58,203 bases of DNA from Lysobacter sp. (GTDB lineage: Bacteria > Pseudomonadota > Gammaproteobacteria > Xanthomonadales > Xanthomonadaceae): assembly GCA_019634715.1 (NCBI GenBank), contig JAHCAU010000022.1, positions 1 through 58,203 on the forward strand. Reading direction: 5' to 3'. Position 1 is the stretch's first letter. The number at the start of each line of letters is the position of its first letter. The notes beneath the pieces were generated by a model. It saw only the letters and a program-made list of their open reading frames with translations. It was not told the DNA's origin and did not search any database. Shown piece by piece: positions 33,910 to 41,903 of the stretch. The position numbers and the translations under genes are program-made.

Positions 33910-34920
33910 TCACGCGAACTGCTTCAGGAACCGCACGTCGTTGTCGAAGAAGTTGCGCAGGTCGTTCACGCCGTAGCGCAGCATCGTGAAACGCTCGACG
34001 CCGAGGCCGAAGGCGAAACCGGTGTAGCGCTCCGGATCGATGCCGACGCTGCGCAGCACGTTCGGGTGGACCATGCCGCAGCCGAGCACTTCCAGCCAGC
34101 GCGTCGAACCGTCGGGCTGCTGCCAGGCGATGTCGACTTCGGCCGAGGGCTCGGTGAAGGGGAAGTAGCTCGGGCGGAAACGCATCTCGAAGTCGCGCTC
34201 GAAGAAGGCGCGGACGAATTCGGCGAGCGTGCCCTTGAGGTCGGCGAAACTGGCGTGCTCGTCGACGAGCAGGCCTTCGACCTGGTGGAACATCGGCGTG
34301 TGGGTCTGGTCGCTGTCACTGCGATAGACCTTGCCGGCCGCAATCATGCGCAGCGGCGGCCCGCTCTGCGCAGACACGGCGTCGAGCATGTAGCGCACCT
34401 GGCAGCCGGAGGTGTGCGTGCGCAGCAGGCGGCCGTCGTTGAAATAGAAGGTGTCGTGCATGGCGCGCGCCGGATGGTGCGGCGGGAAGTTCAGCGCCTC
34501 GAAGTTGTGCCAGTCGTCCTCGATCTCGGGGCCGTCGGCGAGTTCGTAGCCGAGCCGGCCGAAGATCTCGGTGATGCGCTCCAGCGTGCGCGTGACCGGA
34601 TGCAGGCCGCCGCGCGCGGCATCGCGGCCCGGCAGGGTGACGTCGATGGTTTCGCTGGCGAGGCGCGCTTCGAGCACGGCGTCGTCGATCGCGGCCTTGC
34701 GCGCGGCGAGCGCGTCGCCGAGGCCGTCGCGCACGCGGTTGATCGCCTCGCCCGCCGCCTTGCGCTGGTCGGCCGGCAGCGCGCCGAGCGATTTCATCAG
34801 TGCCGACACGCTGCCGCTCTTGCCGAACAGCGCGACGCGCAGCGATTCCAGCGCCTCGGGAGTCTCGGCGGCGGCGATGTCCGCCAGCGCCGTGGTCGAA
34901 AGATGTTCCAGATCGCTCAT
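33910..34920 (-). CDS. pheS: Phenylalanine-tRNA ligase alpha subunit
   Basis: A 336-residue class II synthetase catalytic subunit. The N-terminal coiled coil is followed by class II motifs (motif 2 region FHQVEGLLVD, motif 3 GLGVERFTML) and GCGMVHPNVL. Start 34920 (MSDLEHLSTT) fits the family; earlier in-frame starts overlap the terminator hairpin. It pairs with PheT downstream. Confidence 0.97.
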   Translation of the reverse strand: MSDLEHLSTTALADIAAAETPEALESLRVALFGKSGSVSALMKSLGALPADQRKAAGEAINRVRDGLGDALAARKAAIDDAVLEARLASETIDVTLPGRDAARGGLHPVTRTLERITEIFGRLGYELADGPEIEDDWHNFEALNFPPHHPARAMHDTFYFNDGRLLRTHTSGCQVRYMLDAVSAQSGPPLRMIAAGKVYRSDSDQTHTPMFHQVEGLLVDEHASFADLKGTLAEFVRAFFERDFEMRFRPSYFPFTEPSAEVDIAWQQPDGSTRWLEVLGCGMVHPNVLRSVGIDPERYTGFAFGLGVERFTMLRYGVNDLRNFFDNDVRFLKQFA

Positions 34921-34958
34921 GTCGACGGTTCCGTCTTTTCGTGTGCCGCAAAAACGAA

Positions 34959-34988
34959 CATGGGGAAGGACTTGCGCCCTTCCCCATG
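34959..34988 (-). terminator. Hairpin with T-run between rplT and pheS (terminator or attenuator)
   Basis: A perfect 11-base stem CATGGGGAAGG/CCTTCCCCATG with an 8-base loop, followed on the minus strand by TTCGTTTTTG. It is well placed to stop the rplT message or, if read through, to control pheST by attenuation. A short frame through it ends at the pheS start and contains three Phe codons. Confidence 0.75.
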
Positions 34989-35049
34989 CATGGTTCGATG
35001 TCCTTCGCACCGAGCCTGCACGGGAAGTGCGGACTCGGAGGGGAATCAG

Positions 35050-35409
35050 TTATGCCGCGAGCGCGCTCTTCGCCTTTTCAGCCAGCGCGGTAAAGCCCTT
35101 CGCGTCGTGCACGGCGATGTCGGCCAGCACCTTGCGGTCGAGGGTGATACCGGCCTTGAGCAGGCCGTTGATGAAGCGGCTGTAGCTGATGCCGTTGGCG
35201 CGCGAAGCGGCGTTGATGCGCGCGATCCACAGCGAACGGAAATTGCGCTTCTTCTGCTTGCGGCCGATGTAGGCGTACTGCAGGGCCTTCGTGACCGCCT
35301 GCTTGGCGACGCGGAAGACCTTGCGGCGGGCGTTGTAGTAGCCCTTGGCCTGCTTCAGGATTTTCTTGTGGCGGCGACGCGCCGTAACACCACGTTTAAC
35401 TCGTGCCAT
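35050..35409 (-). CDS. rplT: 50S ribosomal protein L20
   Basis: A 119-residue basic protein: MARVKRGVTARRRHKKILKQ and IGRKQKKRNFRSLWIARINA are diagnostic. It binds 23S rRNA early in assembly and represses the rpmI-rplT message in E. coli. It follows rpmI by 12 bases. Confidence 0.97.
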   Translation of the reverse strand: MARVKRGVTARRRHKKILKQAKGYYNARRKVFRVAKQAVTKALQYAYIGRKQKKRNFRSLWIARINAASRANGISYSRFINGLLKAGITLDRKVLADIAVHDAKGFTALAEKAKSALAA

Positions 35410-35421
35410 TGTTCAGTCTCC

Positions 35422-35619
35422 TCACAAATACGGAAGCATGCGGTCCAGACGGCCGGCGTCTTCGGCGCGAACGTGGTTCGTCTGCCTCAGGTTGCGCTTC
35501 CGCTTGGTCGCTTTCTTGGTGAGGATGTGGCTCTTGTTGGCGTGGCCGCACTTGTACTTGCCGGAAGCGGTCTTCCGGAAGCGCTTGGCCGCCGCCCGAT
35601 TGGTCTTGATCTTGGGCAT
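35422..35619 (-). CDS. rpmI: 50S ribosomal protein L35
   Basis: A 65-residue protein, MPKIKTNRAAAKRFRKTASG... ending RLDRMLPYL, the full family length. The start at 35619 was taken because the open frame above it does not resemble L35. Upstream lie 265 bases without a gene (35620-35884); they must hold a promoter here, because infC is not directly upstream. Confidence 0.96.
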   Translation of the reverse strand: MPKIKTNRAAAKRFRKTASGKYKCGHANKSHILTKKATKRKRNLRQTNHVRAEDAGRLDRMLPYL

Positions 35620-35884
35620 TGGAAAGTCCTGGGGTCTGATCGAGTACTGGCGTGGGCGGCAGCCGAAACTGCTCTTTCCGTCCTGCCCTGCCGGTTTTAG
35701 GTCGTTGATCCGCAAGGGAAAACCCTGCAGGCCCGACGACGGGTCCGTACGTTGAAGCGGGTCTTGCATGCAGCATCCCGGCGTACCGGGCCGCGCATTA
35801 TGCCCGGCCCGGCCCGGCGATGCAAACCGGACCGGGGCCAATTTCCATGGAAATCATGGATTTGCCCGAGCGGGGTCGGGCAGC

Positions 35885-37075
35885 TCAGCGGGCGCGGGCG
35901 ACCTGCGGTTCCTGCGCGGGCATGGCCTGCGGCTGCCCGGTCGGGACCAGGGCCTGCTCGCTGCTGCGTTCGAGCGGCTGCTCGCGCGCGGCCGCCACGT
36001 CGACATGGGCGATGCGCTGGGTCTCCGCCTGCTGGCCCTGCACGGCGAACGCACGCCGGCCATCCTCGCCGAAGACGACCTGGTCGACCCGCTGCAGCCC
36101 GCCACGCTGGGCTTCCAGGGCCAGGGCGCCGGCGAGGCGCTCGGTCTGGGCGCCATCGAGGCCACGCGCCGGGGCCTGCGGCTGCAGCGCGTCGAGCGAC
36201 TGCCGGTACAGCGGATTCGCCGGGTGGGCCGGCTGGTCCATGCGTGCGGCGCGGGTTTCGAAATCCTTGCCGAAGACCTTCTCCTGGGCTTCGATCACCG
36301 CGTCGATGTAGTGCATCTCGACGCCGTGCTTGATCGATTTGACAGGATTGAGCTTCTGCCAGAAGCCCAGCGGGTCCGGGTCGGGCAGTTCGATCTTGTG
36401 GCCGATCGCGTCCGGCATCAGGTGGCGGATGATCGGCTTGTTCTCCTGCAGTTCGGTCAGGATCTCGTTCTGCACGGCGTAGCGGCGGATCATCCCGCCC
36501 TGCTCGGCCTCGCGCTTGACCGCATCGGGATCGAGGCCGACGCGCTCGAGGGTCCTGTCGTGCACGCCGGAGGCATTGAAGGTGACGGCCGGGGTGTCTG
36601 TGGCGACGGCCGCGGCAGCGGCCAGCCCGCCGCCGAGCGAGTGCCCGGTGATGACCATGTCCTGGCCGAAGGCGACCTTGGCCTGGCGCGCCAGCGCCAT
36701 CGCCTGGTTGTACTGCGAGGTCTCGAAGCCCAGGCCCTGGCCGAAGTTGGTCAGCCAGTCCTTGGCCTCGTCGGTGCCGCTGTAGGCCAGCACGTGGCGC
36801 CCCTGGCCGTCGCCGTAGACCACGGCGAGGAAGCCGCTGCTCTGGTTCTTCAGCAGGGTCGGATCGATGCCGTTGCGGCGCAGTTCGTCCTCGCCCAGCG
36901 GCTTCCACTGGCCGACGCCTTCCTGCTGGCCGTTGCGGTCGTAGTCGTAGACGTCGCGCATGAGCTTCGCGAGCGTCATGTCCACCGGCTGCGCGGCGTG
37001 GCCACGCACTTCATCGGCGAACGAAGGACGCTGGGCCTGGCCGCCGATGCGGTCCGGATCGATCCGTGCATTCAT
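35885..37075 (-). CDS. Lipase effector with C-terminal XVIPCD (T4SS bacteria-killing effector)
   Basis: A 396-residue class 3 lipase-type protein. The nucleophile elbow TGHSLGGGLA places Ser at 146; YSGTDEAKDWLTNFGQG, upstream, is typical of these lipases. Residues about 285-375 match the XVIPCD pattern: ANPLYRQSLDAL, GGLQRVDQVVFGEDGRRAFAVQG and RIAHVDVAAAREQPLE. XVIPCD docks effectors to VirD4 of the Xanthomonadales killing T4SS. It should cleave membrane phospholipids of rival bacteria. ATG 37075 is preferred; GTG 37084 is also in frame. It is followed by rpmI and preceded by an ankyrin lipoprotein, its likely immunity gene. The secretion system itself is not in the window. Confidence 0.87.
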   Translation of the reverse strand: MNARIDPDRIGGQAQRPSFADEVRGHAAQPVDMTLAKLMRDVYDYDRNGQQEGVGQWKPLGEDELRRNGIDPTLLKNQSSGFLAVVYGDGQGRHVLAYSGTDEAKDWLTNFGQGLGFETSQYNQAMALARQAKVAFGQDMVITGHSLGGGLAAAAAVATDTPAVTFNASGVHDRTLERVGLDPDAVKREAEQGGMIRRYAVQNEILTELQENKPIIRHLMPDAIGHKIELPDPDPLGFWQKLNPVKSIKHGVEMHYIDAVIEAQEKVFGKDFETRAARMDQPAHPANPLYRQSLDALQPQAPARGLDGAQTERLAGALALEAQRGGLQRVDQVVFGEDGRRAFAVQGQQAETQRIAHVDVAAAREQPLERSSEQALVPTGQPQAMPAQEPQVARAR

Positions 37076-37160
37076 CCCTGTCACTCTCCCCGTCTGTGCC
37101 CCCGGTCGCCCGGGGTTACGCCGACCGCGCGGGCCGGCACGTCTGCCCTGCGTCGCGCGA

Positions 37161-37961
37161 TCAGCGCGCGCCTTCCAGCGGAATGCCCCGCTGCGTCAGC
37201 CACGCTTCCACCGCCTCGCGGCGCTTGCGGGTTTCGGCGTTGAGCAGGGCCGCGCGCGTCATGAACAGGTAGCGCTGGAAGGTCGCGCCCTGCGCGTTGC
37301 GGGCGTTCGGGTCGGCACCCGCATCGAGCAGGTCCAGCGCGCGCGCCGGCTCGTTGACCTGGCCGGCCACGTGCAGCGGCGTGTTGCCGAGGCGGTCGGC
37401 GAGGTTCGGATCGGCGCCTGCGGCGAGCAGCGCGCGGAACTGGGTTTCGCGTTCGCCCATCAGCGCGGCGCGCAGCGGACCGGCGCCGGATTCGGGATTG
37501 CGCACGTTCGGGTCGACGCCGCGGGCCAGCAGTTCTGCGAGATAGGCCGGGTCGTTGGCCATCGCGGCCATGTGCACCACGGTCTCGCCGTCGACGCCGG
37601 GCTGCGCCGGGTCGGCGCCGGCATCGAGCAGGGCCTTGAGGCTGTCCAGGCGCTGGTTGAGCAGGGCCCACTGCAGCAGGGTCACCTGCTTGTCGCCGCG
37701 CGCGGCGAGATCGGTGGCCGGTGCGAGGGCGCGGATGCGGGCGACTTCGCCCTCGGCAACGGCTTCGGCCAGGGCCGCGACCGACGGGTCGGGGAACACC
37801 TCGCTCGGAGCCACGCGATGGATTTCTGCGGTTGCGGGCATTGCGGACTTCTCCTTGGCGCAAGCGTTGCAGGCGACGCAGGCGGCGATCAGCAGCAGGC
37901 CCAGCGGGGCGAACGTCCCTGCCCTCGTGAAGCCCGGCCATGCGGTTGTCGGACCGGACAT
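37161..37961 (-). CDS. Ankyrin-repeat lipoprotein, probable immunity protein for the lipase effector
   Basis: A 266-residue protein with a lipoprotein-type signal (GLLLIAAC, lipobox IAAC with Cys near residue 28) and several further cysteines. The mature part has about five ankyrin repeats (DSLKALLDAGADPAQPGVDG, GVDPNVRNPESGAGPLRAAL, LGNTPLHVAGQVNEPARALD). It is just upstream of the lipase, on the same strand, with 85 bases between. A periplasmic ankyrin lipoprotein next to a lipase is a known form of effector immunity. ATG 37961 has AAGGAG upstream. Confidence 0.78.
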   Translation of the reverse strand: MSGPTTAWPGFTRAGTFAPLGLLLIAACVACNACAKEKSAMPATAEIHRVAPSEVFPDPSVAALAEAVAEGEVARIRALAPATDLAARGDKQVTLLQWALLNQRLDSLKALLDAGADPAQPGVDGETVVHMAAMANDPAYLAELLARGVDPNVRNPESGAGPLRAALMGERETQFRALLAAGADPNLADRLGNTPLHVAGQVNEPARALDLLDAGADPNARNAQGATFQRYLFMTRAALLNAETRKRREAVEAWLTQRGIPLEGAR

Positions 37962-38136
37962 CCCTGCTCCTTTCTCATCGCCGATCGGCGCGCGACAGGA
38001 CCGAGCATACCCGGAAGTACGGGTCTGTCACCACCGCCCGTGACGGACCGATGGCGCGCCCGAAACGCGGATGCCCGAAACGGATACAGCCCGGGAGCGG
38101 AGCCACCGGGCTGTATTCGGACACCTGAGGAAACGC

Positions 38137-38661
38137 TTATTTCTTCTTCGGCGCGATCATCATCACCATCTGCCGGCCTTCGAGGCGCGGGCGGGATTCG
38201 ATGACGATGTCTTCGCCGAGATCGGCTTCGATCCGGTTGGCCATCTCGCGACCGAGTTCCATGTGGCTCATCTCGCGGCCGCGGAAGCGGATGTTGACCT
38301 TGATCTTGTCGCCTTCGGCCAGGAATTCGCGCATCTTGCGCAGCTTGATCTGGTAGTCGCCTTCGTCCGTGACCGGACGGAACTTGACTTCCTTGATCTC
38401 GACGATCTTCTGCTTCTTCTTCGCAGCGGACGCCTTCTTCTGCGTTTCGAACTTGAACTTGCCGAAGTCCATGATCCGGCAGACCGGCGGATCGGCGTTG
38501 GGCTGGATCTCGACGAGGTCGAGACCTTCGTCCTCGGCCTTGGCCAACGCTTCGTCGCGCGACAGGACGCCGATCATCTCGCCGTCGCTGCCGATCACGC
38601 GGACGCGCGGGACGCGGATCTCCTGGTTCTTGCGGTTCTGCTTTTCCTGAGGGGTGCTGAT
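38137..38661 (-). CDS. infC: Translation initiation factor IF-3, non-AUG start
   Basis: A 174-residue IF3. A frame opening at the first ATG/GTG (38598) would miss the N-terminal region. The sequence upstream codes for ISTPQEKQNRKNQEIRVPRV, typical of IF3, starting at ATC 38661-38659 with GGAG eight bases before. No AUG, GUG or UUG is available there, so the start is AUC. E. coli infC starts at AUU, and IF3 represses itself by rejecting such starts. Both the N domain and the C domain (RPVTDEGDYQIKLRKMREFL, RFRGREMSHMELG) are present. Downstream, the ankyrin and lipase genes separate it from rpmI. Confidence 0.93.
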   Translation of the reverse strand: MSTPQEKQNRKNQEIRVPRVRVIGSDGEMIGVLSRDEALAKAEDEGLDLVEIQPNADPPVCRIMDFGKFKFETQKKASAAKKKQKIVEIKEVKFRPVTDEGDYQIKLRKMREFLAEGDKIKVNIRFRGREMSHMELGREMANRIEADLGEDIVIESRPRLEGRQMVMMIAPKKK

Positions 38662-38719
38662 ATTGCGATCTCCGAAGAGGAAATGAGCCGGCGGGCCTGA
38701 ACGCCCGCCGGTGTTGGAA

Positions 38720-40624
38720 TCACGCCGCCGACGATTCGGCCGCGACGCGGGCGACGAAGTCGGCGACGCTCATGTTGCCGAAATCCTCCCCCGAGCGCGA
38801 GCGCACCGATATCACGCCGTTCTCCTTCTCGCGGTCCCCGACCACGAGCAGGTACGGCACGCGCTGCAGCGTGTGCTCGCGAATCTTATAGCCGATCTTC
38901 TCGTTCCGCAAATCCGCCGAGACCCGGAGACCTTGATTCATAAGGGATTTCCGGACCTCCTCGACATAGCCGGCCTGTGCGTCCGTGATGTTCATCACGA
39001 CCGCCTGGATCGGGGCCAGCCAGGCGGGCATGTGGCCGGCATGGTGTTCGATCAGGATGCCGATGAAACGCTCCATGGATCCGACGATGGCGCGGTGCAG
39101 CATGACCGGGTGGCGGCGCTGGCTGTGCTCGTCCACGTATTCGGCGCCGAGCCGGCCGGGCATCATGAAATCGACCTGCATGGTGCCGAGCTGCCAGGTC
39201 CGGCCGATGGCGTCCTTGAGGTGGTATTCGATCTTCGGGCCGTAGAAGGCGCCCTCGCCGGGCAGTTCCTCCCAGTCCACGCCGGCGGCGCTCAGGGCGG
39301 AGCGCAGGGCGTTCTCGGCCTTGTCCCAGGTGGCGTCGTCGCCCAGGCGAGACTCGGGGCGCAGGGCGATCTTGATCTGGACGTCCTCGAAACCGAAGTG
39401 GCCGTAGACCCGCAGGGCCTGCTCGTGGAAGGCCTTCACCTCGGACTCGATCTGGTCCTCGGTGCAGAAGATGTGGCCGTCGTCCTGGGTGAAGCCGCGC
39501 ACGCGGAGGATGCCGTGCAGCGCGCCCGAGGGTTCGTTGCGGTGGCAGGCGCCGAACTCGCCGTAGCGGATGGGCAGGTCGCGGTAGCTGTGCAGGCCCT
39601 GGTTGAACACCTGGACGTGGCCCGGGCAGTTCATCGGCTTCAGCGCGTAGGTACGCTTCTCCGATTCGGTGAAGAACATGTTGTCCTTGTAGTTGTCCCA
39701 GTGGCCGGACTTCTGCCAGAGGGTCACGTCGAGGATCTGCGGACAGCGCACTTCCTGGTAACCGCTGTCGCGGTAGACCTTGCGCATGTACTGCTCGACG
39801 ACCTGCCAGATCGCCCAGCCCTTGGGATGCCAGAAGATCAGGCCCGGGCCTTCTTCCTGCAGGTGGAACAGGTCCTGCGCCTTGGCGATCTTGCGGTGGT
39901 CGCGCTTCTCGGCTTCTTCCAGCTGGTGCAGGTAGGCCTTGAGGTCCTTGTCGTTGAGCCAGGCCGTGCCGTAGATGCGGCTGAGCATCTGGTTGTTCGA
40001 ATCGCCGCGCCAGTAAGCACCGGCGACCTTCATCAGCTTGAACGCGCGCAGCTTGTCGGTGGCGGGCACGTGCGGGCCGCGGCAGAGGTCGGTGAATTCG
40101 CCCTGCGTGTACAGCGACAGGTCCTCGTTCGCCGGGATGCTCTCGATGATCTCGGCCTTGTAGTGCTCGCCGAGGCCCTTGAAGTAGGCGACGGCGTCGT
40201 CGCGCGACTTCACGCTGCGGCTGACCGCGTGCGCTTCCTTGACGATCTTCTGCATCTCGGCCTCGATCGCCGGCAGGTCTTCCGGCGTGAACGGGCGCTC
40301 GTAGGCGAAGTCGTAGTAGAAACCGTTGTCGATCACCGGGCCGATGGTGACCTGCGCGCCGGGAAACAGGCGCTGCACGGCCTGGGCCAGCAGGTGGGCG
40401 GTGGAGTGGCGCAGGATCTCCAGCGCCTCGGGGGATTTGTCGGTGACGATGGCCAGCTCGGCATCGCGTTCGATGCGGAAGCTGGTGTCGACGAGCTTGC
40501 CGTCGACCTTGCCGGCGAGCGCGGCCTTGGCCAGGCCGGCACCGATGGAGGCGGCGACATCGCCGACCGTGGGAGCGGATTCGAACTCGCGGCGGCTGCC
40601 GTCGGGGAGCGTGATGGCGATCAT
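38720..40624 (-). CDS. thrS: Threonine-tRNA ligase
   Basis: A 634-residue class II synthetase. TGS domain (IAITLPDGSRREF), editing domain with HSTAHLLAQAVQRLFPGAQ, SAD, the catalytic core with zinc-binding Cys/His (PMNCPGHVQVF, YGEFGACHRNEPSGALHG) and the anticodon-binding C terminus. Start 40624 (MIAITLPDGS) fits the family, though no good ribosome site precedes it. Upstream is a candidate attenuator with a short leader peptide. Confidence 0.97.
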   Translation of the reverse strand: MIAITLPDGSRREFESAPTVGDVAASIGAGLAKAALAGKVDGKLVDTSFRIERDAELAIVTDKSPEALEILRHSTAHLLAQAVQRLFPGAQVTIGPVIDNGFYYDFAYERPFTPEDLPAIEAEMQKIVKEAHAVSRSVKSRDDAVAYFKGLGEHYKAEIIESIPANEDLSLYTQGEFTDLCRGPHVPATDKLRAFKLMKVAGAYWRGDSNNQMLSRIYGTAWLNDKDLKAYLHQLEEAEKRDHRKIAKAQDLFHLQEEGPGLIFWHPKGWAIWQVVEQYMRKVYRDSGYQEVRCPQILDVTLWQKSGHWDNYKDNMFFTESEKRTYALKPMNCPGHVQVFNQGLHSYRDLPIRYGEFGACHRNEPSGALHGILRVRGFTQDDGHIFCTEDQIESEVKAFHEQALRVYGHFGFEDVQIKIALRPESRLGDDATWDKAENALRSALSAAGVDWEELPGEGAFYGPKIEYHLKDAIGRTWQLGTMQVDFMMPGRLGAEYVDEHSQRRHPVMLHRAIVGSMERFIGILIEHHAGHMPAWLAPIQAVVMNITDAQAGYVEEVRKSLMNQGLRVSADLRNEKIGYKIREHTLQRVPYLLVVGDREKENGVISVRSRSGEDFGNMSVADFVARVAAESSAA

Positions 40625-40691
40625 GGGGGTGTCTAGTCGTGGATGCGCGGCCGGCACCAGGTCGGCGCGCGGCGGAAGGAGGCAACAAAAA

Positions 40692-40708
40692 AGCGCCCCG
40701 AAGGCGCT
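40692..40708 (-). terminator. Hairpin with T-run upstream of thrS (possible attenuator)
   Basis: Stem AGCGCC/GGCGCT with a 5-base loop; on the minus strand it is followed by six T. It lies 68 bases before the thrS start, downstream of the short leader frame MSTTRHP. It would stop transcripts before thrS unless an alternative structure forms. Confidence 0.65.
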
Positions 40709-40739
40709 CTCGCGGTGTCGCGGGCCTCGGGCGGTGTCG

Positions 40740-40763
40740 TCAGGGGTGGCGGGTAGTGCTCAT
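40740..40763 (-). CDS. Candidate thrS leader peptide (MSTTRHP)
   Basis: ATG 40763 to TGA 40740, seven codons, with two threonine codons in a row (ACT ACC). It ends 32 bases before the terminator hairpin. Attenuated amino-acid or synthetase operons have this layout. There is no strong ribosome site and two Thr codons are few, so this is a weak call. Confidence 0.35.
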   Translation of the reverse strand: MSTTRHP

Positions 40764-40955
40764 GTCGCACGCTCGACGGCCGTTTCCGGGCGTCACCTGG
40801 GTCAGTTCGCGGTGCCGGCACCTTAGCGCCGGCGCGGACGGGATGTCAACGAAACCGAGGGGTTCGCGTGACCACGCAGGACGTCCGACCTCCGTCGCAT
40901 TCCACCTGCCCTGCGGGGGCTCTACACTCGGCGCTTCCCCCGGGACGGACCCGCG

Positions 40956-41903
40956 ATGACCCAGAGCATCCACGATTTCCACGACGACCCGCGCAATGCC
41001 GCCATCCGGATCTGGATCAACGGCGTGCTGAAGACCCGTGCGGAGGCCACCGTGTCGGTGTTCGACAGCGGCTTCGTGCTGGGCGACGGGGTCTGGGAAG
41101 GGCTGCGGGTGGTGCGCGGGCATCCGGTGTTCCTCGACGAGCACCTGGATCGGCTGTACGAGGGCGCGAAGGCGATCGCGCTGGACATCGGCCTGGACCG
41201 CGCCGCGCTGACCCGGGCGCTGTACGACACCCTCGCCGCCAACGACATGCACGACGGCGTGCACATGCGGCTGATGGTGTCGCGCGGCGTGAAGCGCACG
41301 CCCTACCAGGACCCGCGCGTGACCGTCGGCCCGGCGACGGTGGTGATCATCCCCGAGTTCAAGGTCGCCAAGCCGGAGACCCTGTCGAAGGGCCTGCGCC
41401 TGTTCACCGTGCACGTGCGCCGCGGCTTCCCGGACGTGCAGGACCCCAAGCTCAACAGCCACAGCAAGCTCAACTGCATCACCGCCTGCATCCAGGCGAC
41501 GGAAGCAGGCGCCGACGAGGCGCTGATGCTCGATCCGCACGGCTTCGTGGCGACCTGCAATTCCACGCATTTCTTCATCGTGCGCAAGGGCGAGGTGTGG
41601 ACCTCGACCGGCGACTACTGCCTCGGCGGGATCACCCGCGCGAACGTGCTGCGCGCCTGCCGCGAAGCCGGCATTCCCTGCTTCGAGAAGAACTTCAGCC
41701 TGACCCAGGTCTATTCCGCCGACGAAGCCTTCACCACCGGCACCTTCGCTGGCCTGGCGCCGGTGCGCAGCATCGACGGGCGCAGGATCGGTGATGCTGG
41801 CGATGGCGCCCTGCCCGGCCCGATGGTGGCGCGGCTGCAGGCCCTGTACCTCGACCTGGTGGCGCGCGACGTGGCCTTCCGCGCGGGAGTGCGGCTGGCA
41901 TGA
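40956..41903 (+). CDS. Class IV PLP aminotransferase (branched-chain/D-amino acid type)
   Basis: A 315-residue fold-type IV aminotransferase. RIWINGVLKTRAEATVSVFD and GFVLGDGVWEGLRVV are the family start, and the PLP lysine is in NSHSKLNCITA. TGTFAGLAPV closes the active site. It probably exchanges amino groups on a branched-chain or related substrate. It ends with a four-base overlap with the next gene, so the two are co-translated. The substrate is not readable. Confidence 0.88.
   Translation: MTQSIHDFHDDPRNAAIRIWINGVLKTRAEATVSVFDSGFVLGDGVWEGLRVVRGHPVFLDEHLDRLYEGAKAIALDIGLDRAALTRALYDTLAANDMHDGVHMRLMVSRGVKRTPYQDPRVTVGPATVVIIPEFKVAKPETLSKGLRLFTVHVRRGFPDVQDPKLNSHSKLNCITACIQATEAGADEALMLDPHGFVATCNSTHFFIVRKGEVWTSTGDYCLGGITRANVLRACREAGIPCFEKNFSLTQVYSADEAFTTGTFAGLAPVRSIDGRRIGDAGDGALPGPMVARLQALYLDLVARDVAFRAGVRLA

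Noticed and set aside
38711..40636. 641-residue plus-strand frame opposite thrS
   Set aside because: Shadow of thrS, with low-complexity Val/Leu/Ala sequence.
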